NCBI RefSeq assembly: GCF_034702125.1
Contig: NC_085857.1
Span: 54,094,046 to 54,158,045, forward strand
DNA length: 64,000 bases
Direction: 5' to 3'
Origin: Engraulis encrasicolus
Taxonomy: Eukaryota; Chordata; Actinopteri; Clupeiformes; Engraulidae
The notes under the pieces are model-generated. The model did no database searches. It was not told the origin of the DNA and was given only the letters and a program-made list of their open reading frames with translations. Of the stretch, positions 48,409 through 55,358 are shown in pieces; within the stretch, counting starts at the first letter, position 1, and the number at the start of each line of letters is the position of its first letter. A program made the position numbers and the translations under genes.

Positions 48409-50763
48409 AGCCGTTAGGATCAGAATTCGGCACGAACCATTCAATATCGTGAGCTGTTGGATGGATTTTGTGATTCCTGTCCTCAAGCAATGTGCCTGTT
48501 CCTGCTTTAAACTGCGCACTGGTTATAAAGTTATCAAGGACTGGTCGCAGATCACAGGATATGTTAGTGTAGGCTATTTACTGAACCCGCTGGAGAACTT
48601 GCATCACTACGTTTTTTTTCCCAAATGCCTACAGCTAGACCGTGATGAAGATCAGGTAATTATCTAGTTTTCTAATATGGGGCAACGGGAAATAAGCATC
48701 CGAGATGTAGGCTAAGGGACCAGATAGTCTGACAAAGCAGGGAAAAGGGACAAGATAAGGCCATTTGGACCGTGACAAAATGATACACTGATCGTAACTG
48801 TGCTGTCACTCTCTCCGCTGCTTTCCGTTCGTGTCGCAACATTGTTGCAAATGTCATTGGCGTTAGAATGTTGTTCACGTGCCTAAGCACTTGCAACAAT
48901 GTTTAAATTATATGAAGAGTGGTGTTTTTAAACAGAGCTCTCTATTAAATGTGGGCTTAGAGTCTGAAAAAAACACTGGGTGCGAAGGAAGGGTGGCTGC
49001 GAAAGAGCAGGGACATCAGAGGCTCGGAATGACAATTAAAAAAAAAAAAGTCGGAATGGCGGTGTGTCGGAATGGCGGTGTGTCGAAGTGGCGTTGTGTC
49101 GGAATGGCGATTGCCCCCCGAATAATGTTAGTAAAAGTCACAATGCTTAAAAGAAAAACCCTTCATGAAAAGGACATCATGCGCAGTCGAAGTAAACTAT
49201 TCTTTTTTTTTCTTTCTAACTAGGCTATCCGCCACGGCAGGTGCAATGATAATGGAAACATACAACCTTTTTCCAGCTATGAATTCCATGCGCATTATTA
49301 GCCCATATTGGAATATCAGTCCAACCCGTTTAATGATTGTCATTGCACTTTAAAGACATAGTATTACACGTATTTTCTTTTCTGCCATCAGCAACAATGT
49401 TGGCTATTTGATTTTTTTTTTATCTCTCGCGCTGCGCCGCAACCGAATTGTTGACCGTGGGCAGGCTTTCCCCCAGCGCTTTCTTATCAAGGCGGCCGCC
49501 TTGACTAAACCCCACCCCCGCCTTGGCTACGTTCCCTTAAAAAAATAAAAAAAAAATGCGTCCGAGGGCAAAAAAAAAAAAAAAGTTGTAAAAAAAAAAG
49601 TTGTAATGCAAGTTGTAGCAAGCTGCTGGTTATGTATTGGTTAGATAATTAGTCCCACGGTAACACAGAATGGGGGGAAAGCATTAGGAAGTGACCGTAA
49701 GGGTATTGCAGTTGATTCATGTGTACACACAAGTAACATCGGGTGAGTAACAGAACATGTGCGCAACGATGCGTTATGACGCGGCGATATGCGAAAATCT
49801 TCGTCCAAATCGCATAGTCGCATGCACCATCGCTAACTGCGTTTACATCGCGTGCCGCGTGTAAGGGAAATGTTAGTTGTTGACATGTCTGGAATTCACA
49901 TCAATTTGTGCTGTTTCTTGCTCCAGTTGTGGACAAAACGATTGGCCAAACTCACAACAGAAAGTCTTTGCTGTGCTACTGTCCCATAGAGCTGGAAAAA
50001 AAACTTCATAGAAGTCACTCTTAAAGTGTTTATGAAACGAAAACAAAGTAAAGGAATTTGACCATTTCCAGGACAGATTCTGAAAGTTCTAAGCCTTGTG
50101 AATAAAATGGGATATTGTCTGGGTGCTATTTTGATGATGATATTTTGAATGATATGCGTGACATAGAAGGGATGAGTTCACCTCATTCCACCTTGTTCAG
50201 ATCAATGGCGGCTAGTACCAAAACAAAGCGCAGTGTCAAGCAGTGTGTTGCTGGAGGGCCGAACGGTGCCAGCTGCAAAAATGGCTACTTGACAGAAGGA
50301 ATATCTTTGCACAAGTGCCGCCCCCCCCCCCCCCCCCCCCCCCCCCCCCCAGGGACAGACTCACCACCTTGACTAACCAATTTTCTGGGGGAAACACTGC
50401 GCTGGTGTACTTTTTTTTTTGGAACACGGAAGACCAGGGGATGGCTCAAAACTACTGAGTGAATCTGTTGTATTCAACTAAATACGTGCACCAAACACAC
50501 CTCTCGTGCCCTTCTCAGGGCCAGGAGTGCTCTCGATTTGAGTTCAGTTGGAAAGTAAAAATTGTGAATGAATTGACATGAATTATAAGGACGGAAATCC
50601 GTCCAAACGAAAATCCAGTTGACGGAAATCCGTCATAGTGACGGAAAACTTTAATCCCTGTTTATTAACCTACCTTTGTGGTCCTCACAACCCAAGACTT
50701 TGGCACCACAGCCACCGTGACTGGATTCTCTTTGTAAAATTCCACCACTTGGAATATGGTCAT
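33407..50763 (-). CDS. DUF4806-type protein, ten exons, apparently intact (389 aa)
   Basis: The exons on the minus strand are 50763-50674, 36903-36786, 36086-35949, 35859-35815, 35324-35250, 35137-35054, 34952-34890, 34590-34243, 33867-33764 and 33511-33407. All introns are GT-AG. Joins are phase 0, then phase 1 seven times, then phase 0. The sum is 1170 nt: 389 codons plus TAG, with AATAAA at 33398. Exon 1 gives MTIFQVVEFYKENPVTVAVV, and exon 2 continues with GGFLSYWPRSGV. Exon 3 has a DYDKALRCAKRAE helix. Exon 8 (residues about 205-320) carries the DUF4806 region, including ELCQRLLTDQAYRRQLVSFL and SVRRMLTRV. The end is SGK followed by a Ser/Gly-rich tail. The family is seen in fish, cnidarians and insects, often near transposons, and its function is unknown. 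The start lies 94 bp after the transposase stop. Intron 1 is 13.8 kb because of inserted elements. Confidence 0.7.
35379..35563. mobile_element. MITE with CACCCGTCTCC ends, TA target
   Basis: TACACCCGTCTCCAAAAGAG on the left is matched by its inverse on the right, with TA at both borders, as in Tc1/mariner-type MITEs. It lies in intron 4 of the DUF4806-type gene, between exons 5 and 4. Confidence 0.75.
35620..35794. mobile_element. MITE with TTAA target and CCCCTTAA ends
   Basis: TTAA is at 35620-35623 and 35791-35794. The ends CCCCTTAAGACACG and its near inverse (GTGCATTAAGGGG) are complementary. It sits in an intron of the DUF4806-type gene just below exon 4. Confidence 0.7.
36167..36760. 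mobile_element. 594-bp Tc1/mariner-type MITE, TA target
   Basis: The TIR is TACAGTTGTGTGCATGAA, with the inverted match extending about 150 bp (GTCAAAATTCTTCAAA, AGTATTTCATAGAAAGTG). It is inserted in the intron between exons 2 and 3 of the DUF4806-type gene. Confidence 0.8.
37000..38513. other. Left flank of the gypsy element, no gene recognised
   Basis: Short open frames on both strands (for example 38020-38409) have no recognisable domain. The stretch 37140-37215 (CAGAGCCAGCACTAGGC … GAGGGCGCCAG) looks like dispersed hAT-type repeat material. This is interior DNA of the intron-1 insertion. Confidence 0.35.
38514..38517. other. Target-site duplication CTAG, left
   Basis: CTAG immediately precedes the TG of the 5' LTR and recurs at 46968-46971 after the CA of the 3' LTR. 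Confidence 0.85.
38987..38994 (+). promoter_or_regulatory. LTR TATA box
   Basis: TATAAAAA in the context GGGGTATAAAAAGGCCAG is conserved at 45815-45822 in the 3' LTR. It should place the start of transcription, and so the start of the R region, just upstream of the tandem repeats. Confidence 0.75.
39076..39174 (+). repeat. CTGCG/CTGCT pentanucleotide array in the 5' LTR
   Basis: About 20 five-base units. The 3' LTR has only about five equivalent units (45899-45930). The array is in the transcribed part of the LTR, downstream of the TATA box. Confidence 0.9.
39259..39732 (+). repeat. 26-bp minisatellite in the 5' LTR, 18 units
   Basis: The unit begins GCATCCCGGTCCAGACAGAC. From 39259 to the last GCAT at 39727 is 468 bp, exactly 18 units with no indel. 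A few units differ by single bases (GGCCCAGAC, GTCCACACAG). Since 26 is not a multiple of three and no unit contains a stop, all frames are open for hundreds of codons. These frames are not genes. Confidence 0.95.
40186..40205 (+). other. Primer-binding site for tRNA-Ser
   Basis: TGGCGTAGTCGGCAGGATTC begins 6 bp after the LTR end. It is the exact complement of the last 20 nt, including CCA, of vertebrate tRNA-Ser (AGA type, acceptor GTAGTCG…CGACTAC as I remember it). This would prime minus-strand DNA synthesis. Confidence 0.8.
40224..41255 (+). CDS. gag: Ty3/gypsy Gag (343 aa)
   Basis: The structural protein of the retrotransposon starts at the first ATG after the primer site. It has a capsid-type region (residues about 40-200) with GQWRSQVEAMLRAQG, ARLFKAEEKASPKALLDTL and SFILKLRELYFDW. 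A Ser/Pro-rich linker follows, and near the C-terminus a single CCHC zinc knuckle (CRDCGGVGHIQRFC, spacing C-x2-C-x4-H-x4-C) expected to bind RNA. The frame ends at TAG 41253-41255, directly after a slippery sequence, so a fraction of ribosomes should continue into pol. No stops or frameshifts are seen. Confidence 0.92.
   Translation: MSNPHSSGTDQGGGGNAGAEANQGAPQLLVPWFMGGPWIPRFSGEKGKFGQWRSQVEAMLRAQGLTPQQGVDFLLAALDGEARRQARLFKAEEKASPKALLDTLQKKYSDGGSRAQRRSRFFSCRQGQEEGVESFILKLRELYFDWQGREPTQEEEGEYLLDQFTLNLRPGPIQQEIHRQVRRNPQLTFAAICTEAVALEQEQQHGEDHAWVRRAMTPSPAASPANTSTHNTPDLNQLKSELQAEMRKEVAGQIKEMSVSIVEELRKQLSPTPLMASHSTTSPSPALPQLSGGPQVRPRPQQAPSGSGSFQWDAQGRPICRDCGGVGHIQRFCPLRRRSTSGF
41246..41286 (+). 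promoter_or_regulatory. -1 ribosomal frameshift signal at the gag/pol junction
   Basis: In the gag frame the last codons are GGT TTT TAG, preceded by G: the heptamer G GGT TTT (41246-41252) fits the X XXY YYZ rule for -1 slippage. Eight bases later (41261-41268) CCTGCCAC pairs perfectly with GTGGCAGG (41279-41286) around a 10-base loop. Slippage moves the ribosome into the pol frame (LAQPATEGHV…), which lies exactly at -1 to gag. The layout of heptamer, 8-nt spacer and GC-rich stem is that of a textbook programmed frameshift. Function is inferred. Confidence 0.75.
41252..45313 (+). CDS. pol: Ty3/gypsy Pol: protease, reverse transcriptase, RNase H, integrase
   Basis: The frame is open from upstream of 41156 to TAG at 45313, and its translated part should begin at the frameshift near 41252. 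Domains in order: aspartic protease with VLDTGSQVTLVS (about 41384); RT with FCVDYRKLNAVT, STLDLASGYWQ, PFGLCNAPATFQRLM and catalytic YLDDVVVFS (about 42791); RNase H with LYTDASLEGLGAVLA, KLELLALKWA and AFTDNSPLVHL; integrase with an HHCC zinc site (HESLGH … CPRC) and the DDE triad (GIDYLSL, HSDQGGAFQ, NGVCERFNQ). A GPY/F-like module follows (KLAPRWGPDVWVV), then a Pro/Ser-rich tail. I see no chromodomain. All catalytic residues are present. Confidence 0.93.
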   Translation, partial: LAQPATEGHVAGTVAHSAGVTTKSQIVGECPRVEVEANGKKIPCVLDTGSQVTLVSKTFFTRHFGDIDMNCANDSPWLTLRAANGLHIPYVGYAVMDFAVGGVQVPQKGIVVVEDGCMGADHAILGMNVIAHCWEELARGKHPGLTAFKSLVSPVAGQAWEQAFSVCQRVTATAPTTPFQGIARLPRQPPVIIPPESEMVMWAHLQEGAPQMIDHALIEPLEDHDGEWYVARSLVVVHGAKLPMRMCNPNPYPVEVPLRRPLAKVTQIAESDVQLGQDLVVQPDSSGVVEVAIRAVSNPSDCSTLSGHHPLLALEGDGLSPDEHQRLQQLLRKWSAVFAMHDDDFGRTNIVQHQIPTGTAPPCRERYRPVPPSLYPELRTLLQGMLDNGVVRESSSPWAAPVVLVKKKDGSWRFCVDYRKLNAVTHKDAYPLPRIEESLTGLKKARWYSTLDLASGYWQVEMDPQDRQKTAFTTPMGLYEFDRMPFGLCNAPATFQRLMQRCLGSMVHDFLLIYLDDVVVFSPDFDSHLHHLEQVFRKLHEHGLKLQPKKCKLFQQQVTYLGHVISHEGVATDPQKTAVVREWPVPQTVKQVRSFLGFAGYYRRFIQGFSKTAGPLHALLQGSATTRQGSTRVDWTEACQDSFDRLKEALVCAPILAYADFTRPFKLYTDASLEGLGAVLAQEQNGQERVIAFASRSLHPPERNDQNYSSFKLELLALKWAITEKFKDYLWGATIEAFTDNSPLVHLATANLGAVEQRWVNQLANYRYTIKFRPGRANKNCDALSRLAGERTEAVVGAVSGAEDHKQPSDRWHSCQLQDPALQLVRHWKVVDQRPEHKERERAPAQAKRLLRYWDRIEIHDHQLQRRCLDPTTGEAYWQVLVPDQEAEKLWQEYHESLGHQGAEKDLQVLSRRFFWPGMTKDVETWTAVCPRCLRQKPGPEVRAPLMPISTSYPFEILGIDYLSLGRPGDPFPYILVMTDLFSKYAFAVPTKDQSATTTAKALYAAVIQVVGCPERIHSDQGGAFQSAVMEQLCQLYGCRQSRTTPYHPQGNGVCERFNQTLLSLLSSLSEADQHHWPQKLPSLLQAYNNTTHGSTGMTPHFIVFGRHARLPVDWVVDSPSMATKHSLTDWVKQHHRTLTQVYSVVKNNTQHRQQRDQKRYDRRAKVNQLLPGERVLPRNFRRRARGKLAPRWGPDVWVVKAQPRVDQPVYVICPEGREGPTRTIHRNNLRCCPVEIPREESGGGEPSTSPPPLMAWYPVAAVPVVRQHQPPDQAQATTLGAENTGSTQEPSGGGTETTAQASSSREEQDPGNPEVQATVSSSPSSPRNSTGESIRRSERSTRGQPPIRYGRQ
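45342..45351 (+). other. Polypurine tract
   Basis: GGGGGGGAAA directly abuts the TG of the 3' LTR, as needed for plus-strand priming. Confidence 0.85.
45352..46967 (+). repeat. 3' LTR, 1616 bp
   Basis: This is the direct copy of 38518-40179. It has TATAAAAA at 45815-45822, a short pentanucleotide array (45899-45930), 20 units of the 26-bp minisatellite (45998-46517) and AATAAA at 46869-46874. Substitutions relative to the 5' LTR are scattered, and several cluster in the left minisatellite units (46130-46210). Confidence 0.93.
45998..46523 (+). repeat. 26-bp minisatellite in the 3' LTR, 20 units
   Basis: From GCAT at 45998 to GCAT at 46518 is 520 bp, exactly 20 units. Units between 46130 and 46210 carry changes (CATCTCGG, GAGAGACGG, GAGGCGTATC) absent from the 5' LTR array. 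Confidence 0.95.
46968..46971. other. Target-site duplication CTAG, right
   Basis: This is the partner of 38514-38517. Confidence 0.85.
47088..49119. mobile_element. 2.03 kb TIR element with 8-bp target duplication GAATAATG
   Basis: GAATAATG lies at 47080-47087 and 49120-49127. Ends carry several copies of CGCCATTCCGAC in inverted orientation: left CCCCGCCATTCCGACG, right GTCGGAATGGCG three times ending in GATTGCCCCCC. The short element at 57436-57694 has the same kind of ends. The interior, which includes an (ATT)n run at 48372-48407, has no ORF I recognise. Confidence 0.65.
48372..48407. repeat. (ATT)n microsatellite
   Basis: About 12 ATT units. The poly-Ile and poly-Asn frames are artefacts. 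Confidence 0.9.
49430..50660. other. hAT-derived non-coding tail of the intron-1 insertion, with a C30 tract
   Basis: The right end is CTTTAATCCCTG at 50660, preceded by three ACGGAAATCCGTC-type palindromic motifs (50590-50640). A run of 30 C lies at 50321-50350. GGCGGCCGCCTTGACTAA near 49490 and CCTTGACTAACCAATTTTCT near 50370 are similar short blocks. No protein is recognised. Confidence 0.4.
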
Positions 50764-51901
50764 CTGTCAAAAAGGAATTCAGTATGTTAAATGCAGTGCA
50801 GTACGTAGACAAAGTTGTAACAAATTGGGGATGGGATTATTCTTAATGTACACACTTTAAATTTCATGGATAATCCTCATGAATACGACAGAGTTCTCCC
50901 TAGGTATCATGATTGCTTGTTGGTTTAATTTGGATATCTCGATCTTTTCTGTGTGTGTGTCCATTGTTTTTGTGCAGAACACTCCGATGGTCCTCGAGTC
51001 GCATGGCACTTCAAAAAGAGCTTCAAGGTTGTTGTAGACCCTTCCCATCACCTCAACCTGGCTTATCTTCTCCAACACCTCTACAAATACGGTTCCAATT
51101 TGGAATGAGTTGTTTGGCCTTTTGTAAGAAGTTTGGGTTTTTCTGGGGATTTCAAATGTTGCACTGCACTCTGACAGTCTTCTCACAATCTGTGGCAGAG
51201 GGCGATTTCCAGAACGGACAATCTTTTTCAGTTTCTGATTGAAGTTTTCAAATGGGAAAGCGGAGCACTTGTCCAGGCCAGTGAAAGTGTGTGCATCGTC
51301 AGCCAAGTGGAGCATGCTGTGGACGTTGTACACAATGAACTCTGGGCCATAGATGTTTTTGGCGGTGTGTACAAAGTGAGTCAGAAGGTCTTTGGCATAC
51401 TGGTGGGGCTGTTTTACCAGACGAGAATGGCCAGAGCAACGGAGAAGGTTAAGAAGTGCTCGTACACGTCCTCTCTCAAAATTCCCTTCAGAACAATTTT
51501 CCCTGTATACAGCATGAATTGCCTCCGCTCCGTGGCTTTCCAGCGCTCCAGCTCATCCAGGCTGCGGGGTTTTCTGGCAAAAATGCTTGGAATTGCCTCC
51601 CTCAAACCTAACAAGCGGTTGTTGATTTCCATCACCTGACCCCTGCTGATGCGATTCGGCCTGATGCCGCTGACCCAGGTCAGCAGTAGTTTTTTCATCA
51701 CCCCAAGACAAGCCTGGTGCATGTAGTCGACAGGGAATGACTTAATCATGTCAATGCCAAGTGTCAGAAAAGGTGAGATGGTTTGATGGTGCTCGGTCTG
51801 AGTTTGTGCCCTGAATGCCTGATCAGTGCGTGTGTCCAATCCCTCTACCTCCTGGTAGGTGATTCTTCCGCGCCAGACTCCCTTTTGTGTGCACCTGTCA
51901 C

Positions 51902-52791
51902 CAGTGTTGCCAAAAGAAAATCAGCCAAAGTCGCTATGGGCTTGCTGAACAGTCGCTAAAAGTCGCTAGATGACGTCATGACGTTGCATATGACGTCACA
52001 GCGTCACGTGCGGTGTGCTGATCTACAGAGAACGTGCCCACATGCCTTCGTCCACAGTACAAATGGGCGGTGCTAACTACTTTTTGAAGATCAGAGCTTA
52101 TCTGCAGCCCCGCTTACCGTGGGAAATGCTTCTGACGGCGGCGCAGAGTCAGAATTATGTGGAAAAACGATTCTTTTAAAAAGTCGCCACATGCACCAAA
52201 AAGTTGCTAAAGGCGCTAGATGAGTTTTTTGTCGCCATGTGCCCGAGATTCACTGCGGTCGGTGCGGCCAGCCTGCTAGTGCTCATTTAAATTTGTCATA
52301 TGCTTGTAGGGTAGACAGAGTACAGTTAAGTACAGGATACAGTGTAGGTAAATCAAATATACATGTGTAACAACAAGACTCTGATCTAATTCCGAAGTGT
52401 AGGCATAACATAAATGACAGTCCCAAAACATTTGGTGAATATATCGAAGAGTGTGTAGGCCTAATCTCGATTTATGTTGATATTCGGTTCCTGCCATATC
52501 TTTGTCCCATATCGCTTGCCGTAGTCTCATACAAGCAGATGTACGTGCATGAGAATTCCTGTGCGTATCACAAAAGCTGCCACACTGTGGTGCATCATGT
52601 GTCACGTCTGTCTCTACCCACCACTGGAAATGCATTGTGTGGTGTCGCGGGGATGGACACTGATTTGCCTCTCACAAGACAAGCGAAATAGTCGCTAGAT
52701 TCGGCCAGATTGAGCCTGAAAAGTCGCTAAATCGCTAGATGATTTTTTTTGTCGCCAGAGGTGGCCAAAAGTCGCTAAATTGGCAACACTG
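51902..52791. mobile_element. 890-bp hAT-type MITE inserted in the transposase gene
   Basis: The ends CAGTGTTGCCAA and TTGGCAACACTG are inverse. The 8-bp sequence CCTGTCAC flanks both sides (51894-51901 and 52792-52799). The interior contains multiple AGTCGCTA motifs near both ends. It splits the conserved YYGCDRC segment of the transposase. A second, left-truncated copy lies at 55359-56232. Confidence 0.9.
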
Positions 52792-53544
52792 CCTGTCACA
52801 ACCATAATAACCCGAGTACTGCTTTGTGCCTTTCACCATTGCTCTCGCAGGTGCATCACATATGATGCTCTGTAGTTTCACCACAACACGTCTGCCTTCA
52901 TGAACAATCCCTTCTGTGAGTAGATCACTGAGTTCATTTGTTGTGTCTGTGATGAAGTCAAGGTCTGACGGTTTTGAGGTGCCACATGTTAGTGCCACAG
53001 GGAAAACAGATGGAGGGATTTGGTCTGTGGCTGCGAGGATGGACCAGAGGCATGTTTTGGAGCTTTTGAAAAGCGGCAACCCATCCACATTCAAGGACAG
53101 ATTTAAAACTCCTGTGTCAGCTGGGAGAGGGTTTTTTTGCAAGGTCTTCTTCAGCATGACCTGTACTCCCAAAAACACATAGTCCATACCAGACTTGGTT
53201 GTCAGCGGGACAGTTTGTTGAGTGCCAAGTAGTGTTCTTGCCGTTGATGGTAACTGTTGTATGTTCTGCCTTTTTAAAATGGTGAGCAGTCCATCTAGAG
53301 CCGAGTGTGTGATGTTGTGGTCAACTGCCCAATTAGCCAGATCGTCTTTCAGTGTGCTGGGAGACACACTTTCAGTGTGCTGGGAGACATGGCTTCTGGG
53401 AGACACAGCTTCTGGGAGGCTTCTGCTTTCAGCGAAGTCTATTGGGTCATCGTGAATGTCCATGTCAATGGATGATGCATACCATTCAGACTCGTCAGGG
53501 ATGGGGGGGCAGGTGTCACTGGGTGTGGACTGGTGGCTGGCAGT

Positions 53545-53763
53545 CAGTGTTGCCAGATGTGTCTGACCAAATCCCGCCCAAAAGGTTCTCAAAAACCGCC
53601 AAAATGCGCTAAATTCCGCCCAAATTCAACAAATTACATTGACTTCTATGGGCCCAAAACGGCTTAAAAAAACGCCAAATGGCCAATTTTTCCCGTTTTT
53701 GCCCGCCGACGCTCATCCCAAGTAGCCCAATTGGGCGGGCACCCGCCCAATCTGGCAACACTG
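53545..53763. mobile_element. 219-bp hAT-type MITE inserted in the transposase gene
   Basis: CAGTGTTGCCAGAT is at the left end and ATCTGGCAACACTG at the right, with CTGGCAGT duplicated at 53537-53544 and 53764-53771. It interrupts the transposase after codon 31 plus the duplicated octamer. Confidence 0.92.
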
Positions 53764-53939
53764 CTGGCAGTCGGAGTTTGTTTTTTTATGCCTATTTTTG
53801 AGAACTTCTGAGACTGTCTATGTGCTGCAATCCATTGTCTGTCATAGTTCCTTTTTCTATCCATTGTTTTCTGAAACATACACATACACACACACACCTG
53901 TTTTATATTTTGTTCTGCATTTAATGTATGTTTAGCAAG

Positions 53940-54287
53940 TTATTGCTGCCCAGTGCGTTTCCTCTTCTGTGGCTTCTCCCGTTCTTCTGGCTGGCCAGTG
54001 CGTTTCCTCGCTGGGTTGGTAAAGTCGATATCTGCACCGGTGGCAAACAAGCTCTTTCCCGACTCGATGGAGCCCTGCTGTCCCCACTGCCGATGGCCAT
54101 CTGTGCAGCTTTTTTCTTGGGCTTTCTTTACAGTTGCGTCGAGAGTATAAAGTAAGGCTGCGATGTGGGAACAAACTTCGCCGAGCCCAGCCTTGCAAGT
54201 GCAGTGTCCACACAGAACCCTTCCATCCTTTTGGATCACAGCCCATGGTTTAAGGACCTCGCTTGTGAGGGCGCACGAGTGATGAAC
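53940..54287 (-). CDS. SWIM zinc-finger protein, terminal exon (partial)
   Basis: After a TTGCAG acceptor the frame runs 115 codons to TAA. It contains LKPWAVIQKDGRVLCGHCTC, then KAGLGEVCSHIAALLY: the CxC…CxH pattern of a SWIM zinc finger. The tail has DIDFTNPARKR and is very basic. In fish such SWIM segments occur in transposon-linked proteins that also carry a YqaJ-type nuclease. That part is not seen here. The gene ends 76 bp before the transposase ATG on the same strand, so it may belong to the same element. Upstream exons are missing except perhaps 54703-54643. Confidence 0.55.
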   Translation of the reverse strand, partial: VHHSCALTSEVLKPWAVIQKDGRVLCGHCTCKAGLGEVCSHIAALLYTLDATVKKAQEKSCTDGHRQWGQQGSIESGKSLFATGADIDFTNPARKRTGQPEEREKPQKRKRTGQQ

Positions 54288-54642
54288 CTGCAATGAACGT
54301 AAAAAAGAGCCAACATTACCTTCTGTAAAATGTACCACTCACAGTGCTATTCACCGATAGCAGGGCAACGTTTTAATCATCCAAATGACTGCGACATGGC
54401 TACTATTTCTGTTGTTGACTAGACTAGAGCTCATTTCTTGGGATGAAATACAGTCATTCTAGAGCAAAATCAAGGCAAAAGGATGCGTTTTGAGAAAGTT
54501 TGATAATATCACGTTAGCCTCGTTAGCCATATCAGCTATGCAATATGAAAGATGCGGGCATCGTTTTTCGGCGGTTACACACATTTCAAAAACACAACAT
54601 TTTAAAGTCTTGCACAGCTCAAAACAACGTCACACTTACCTC

Positions 54643-54703
54643 GTAATATGTTGAGGGTATCCACACATAAACCAAAGTGTCCAAAGTCCTTCATGTATTC
54701 TTG
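54643..54703 (-). CDS. Possible upstream exon of the SWIM gene
   Basis: The segment encodes YMKDFGHFGLCVDTLNILRG and ends at GTAAGT. It stops in phase 1, while the SWIM exon starts in phase 0, so an intermediate exon would be needed. Function is not recognised. Confidence 0.25.
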
Positions 54704-54709
54704 AAAGGT

Positions 54710-55358
54710 CTGCAGAATGTGTTTTGTGAAGCTACTACCTTGAGAATATCTTAATTACGGTCAAGACAACTATTTGACACTAAAGCCCACCAAGTAGATT
54801 GCCGAGTGCGTCGCACCATCAGCTATGATTATTTCCATAGCGAGTAACCACAACTAATTATTAGCACTGAGCAGAGAAGCTCCATCAACACTGTAGTGCT
54901 TATCGACATTCTGTAGGCCTATGTCCAAACACAATGTCCCGTTTCATTTATGTTTTTGACGACAACGGCATCACCAATCCATAGCATGCAGTTTAGATAT
55001 CTTTACACATATTTCTGCTCATAGTGCCTTGCCATGTAGAGCGAGTTGTTTACTCTGCTCTGTGACCGCGGCATAAGAGCGGCGAGTAGACCCAACTGTG
55101 GCGGTCCGACTCTCGCAAGATATGGTAGTAGCGTGCTTTCCTAAGACCTGCCCCCTTCTTCTTCTGATTGGTTAACAATGTTAGTTTTAGTGCGATCCTT
55201 TGCTACGATTTGCTGACAAACGCAGGAGGGATTTCGGTTGTCTTTTTATTTATTTATTTACCGTCAATTTATTTTCGAGTATTTGTTATTTTTTTTTAAC
55301 CCACGGTCAATCGCTGCAAGCCGGAAATCCGGTACAGTCCGGAGAACTTTAATCCCTG
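54710..55358. other. Non-coding stretch ending in a hAT terminus
   Basis: No gene was seen. GGAGAACTTTAATCCCTG ends at 55358, the same terminus as at 50660, preceded by CCGGAAATCCGG-type palindromes. It abuts the truncated MITE copy directly. Confidence 0.4.

Larger units (their letters stand above)
36988..50660. mobile_element. 13.7 kb insertion bounded by inverted CAGGGATTAAAG ends (hAT-type termini)
   Basis: CAGGGATTAAAG reads inward from 36988, and its exact inverse CTTTAATCCCTG ends at 50660. Both lie inside intron 1 of the DUF4806-type gene, 85 bp from exon 2 and 14 bp from exon 1. Flanking octamers CTTAATTA and TTTATTAA are similar but not identical, so the target duplication is uncertain. 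CAGGG starts are typical of hAT elements. The size is due to nesting: the gypsy element (38518-46967) and the 47088-49119 element lie inside. Two separate hAT copies with loss of the DNA between them is an alternative. Confidence 0.45.
50857..53864 (-). pseudogene. RNase H-like transposase-type gene, broken by two hAT MITEs and a frameshift
   Basis: The start is ATG 53864 (MDRKRNYDRQW…), with a CAG acceptor-like site just upstream. Removing the MITEs at 53545-53763 and 51902-52791 with one target copy each restores the frame, giving about 627 codons apart from a shift near 51422 that creates TAA at 51414. Motifs include LNLSLNVDGLPLFKSS, ALTCGTSKPSDLDF, IICDAPARAMVKG, a YYGCDRC cysteine pair, [28 protein letters not shown] and CSAFPFENFNQKLK. 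I know this motif series from repeated metazoan proteins that look like CACTA/TNP2-type transposases (a D in NVDGLPLF, a D in CDAPAR, an E in FPFEN). The catalytic assignment is inference. The stop is 94 bp before the DUF4806-type ATG, on the same strand. Confidence 0.6.

Noticed and set aside
50674..50763. Orphan first exon of a second, lost DUF4806-type gene
   Set aside because: Its phase, strand and content fit exon 2 at 36903 exactly, and the 33.4-36.9 kb exons lack a first exon of their own. One gene with an enlarged intron is simpler.
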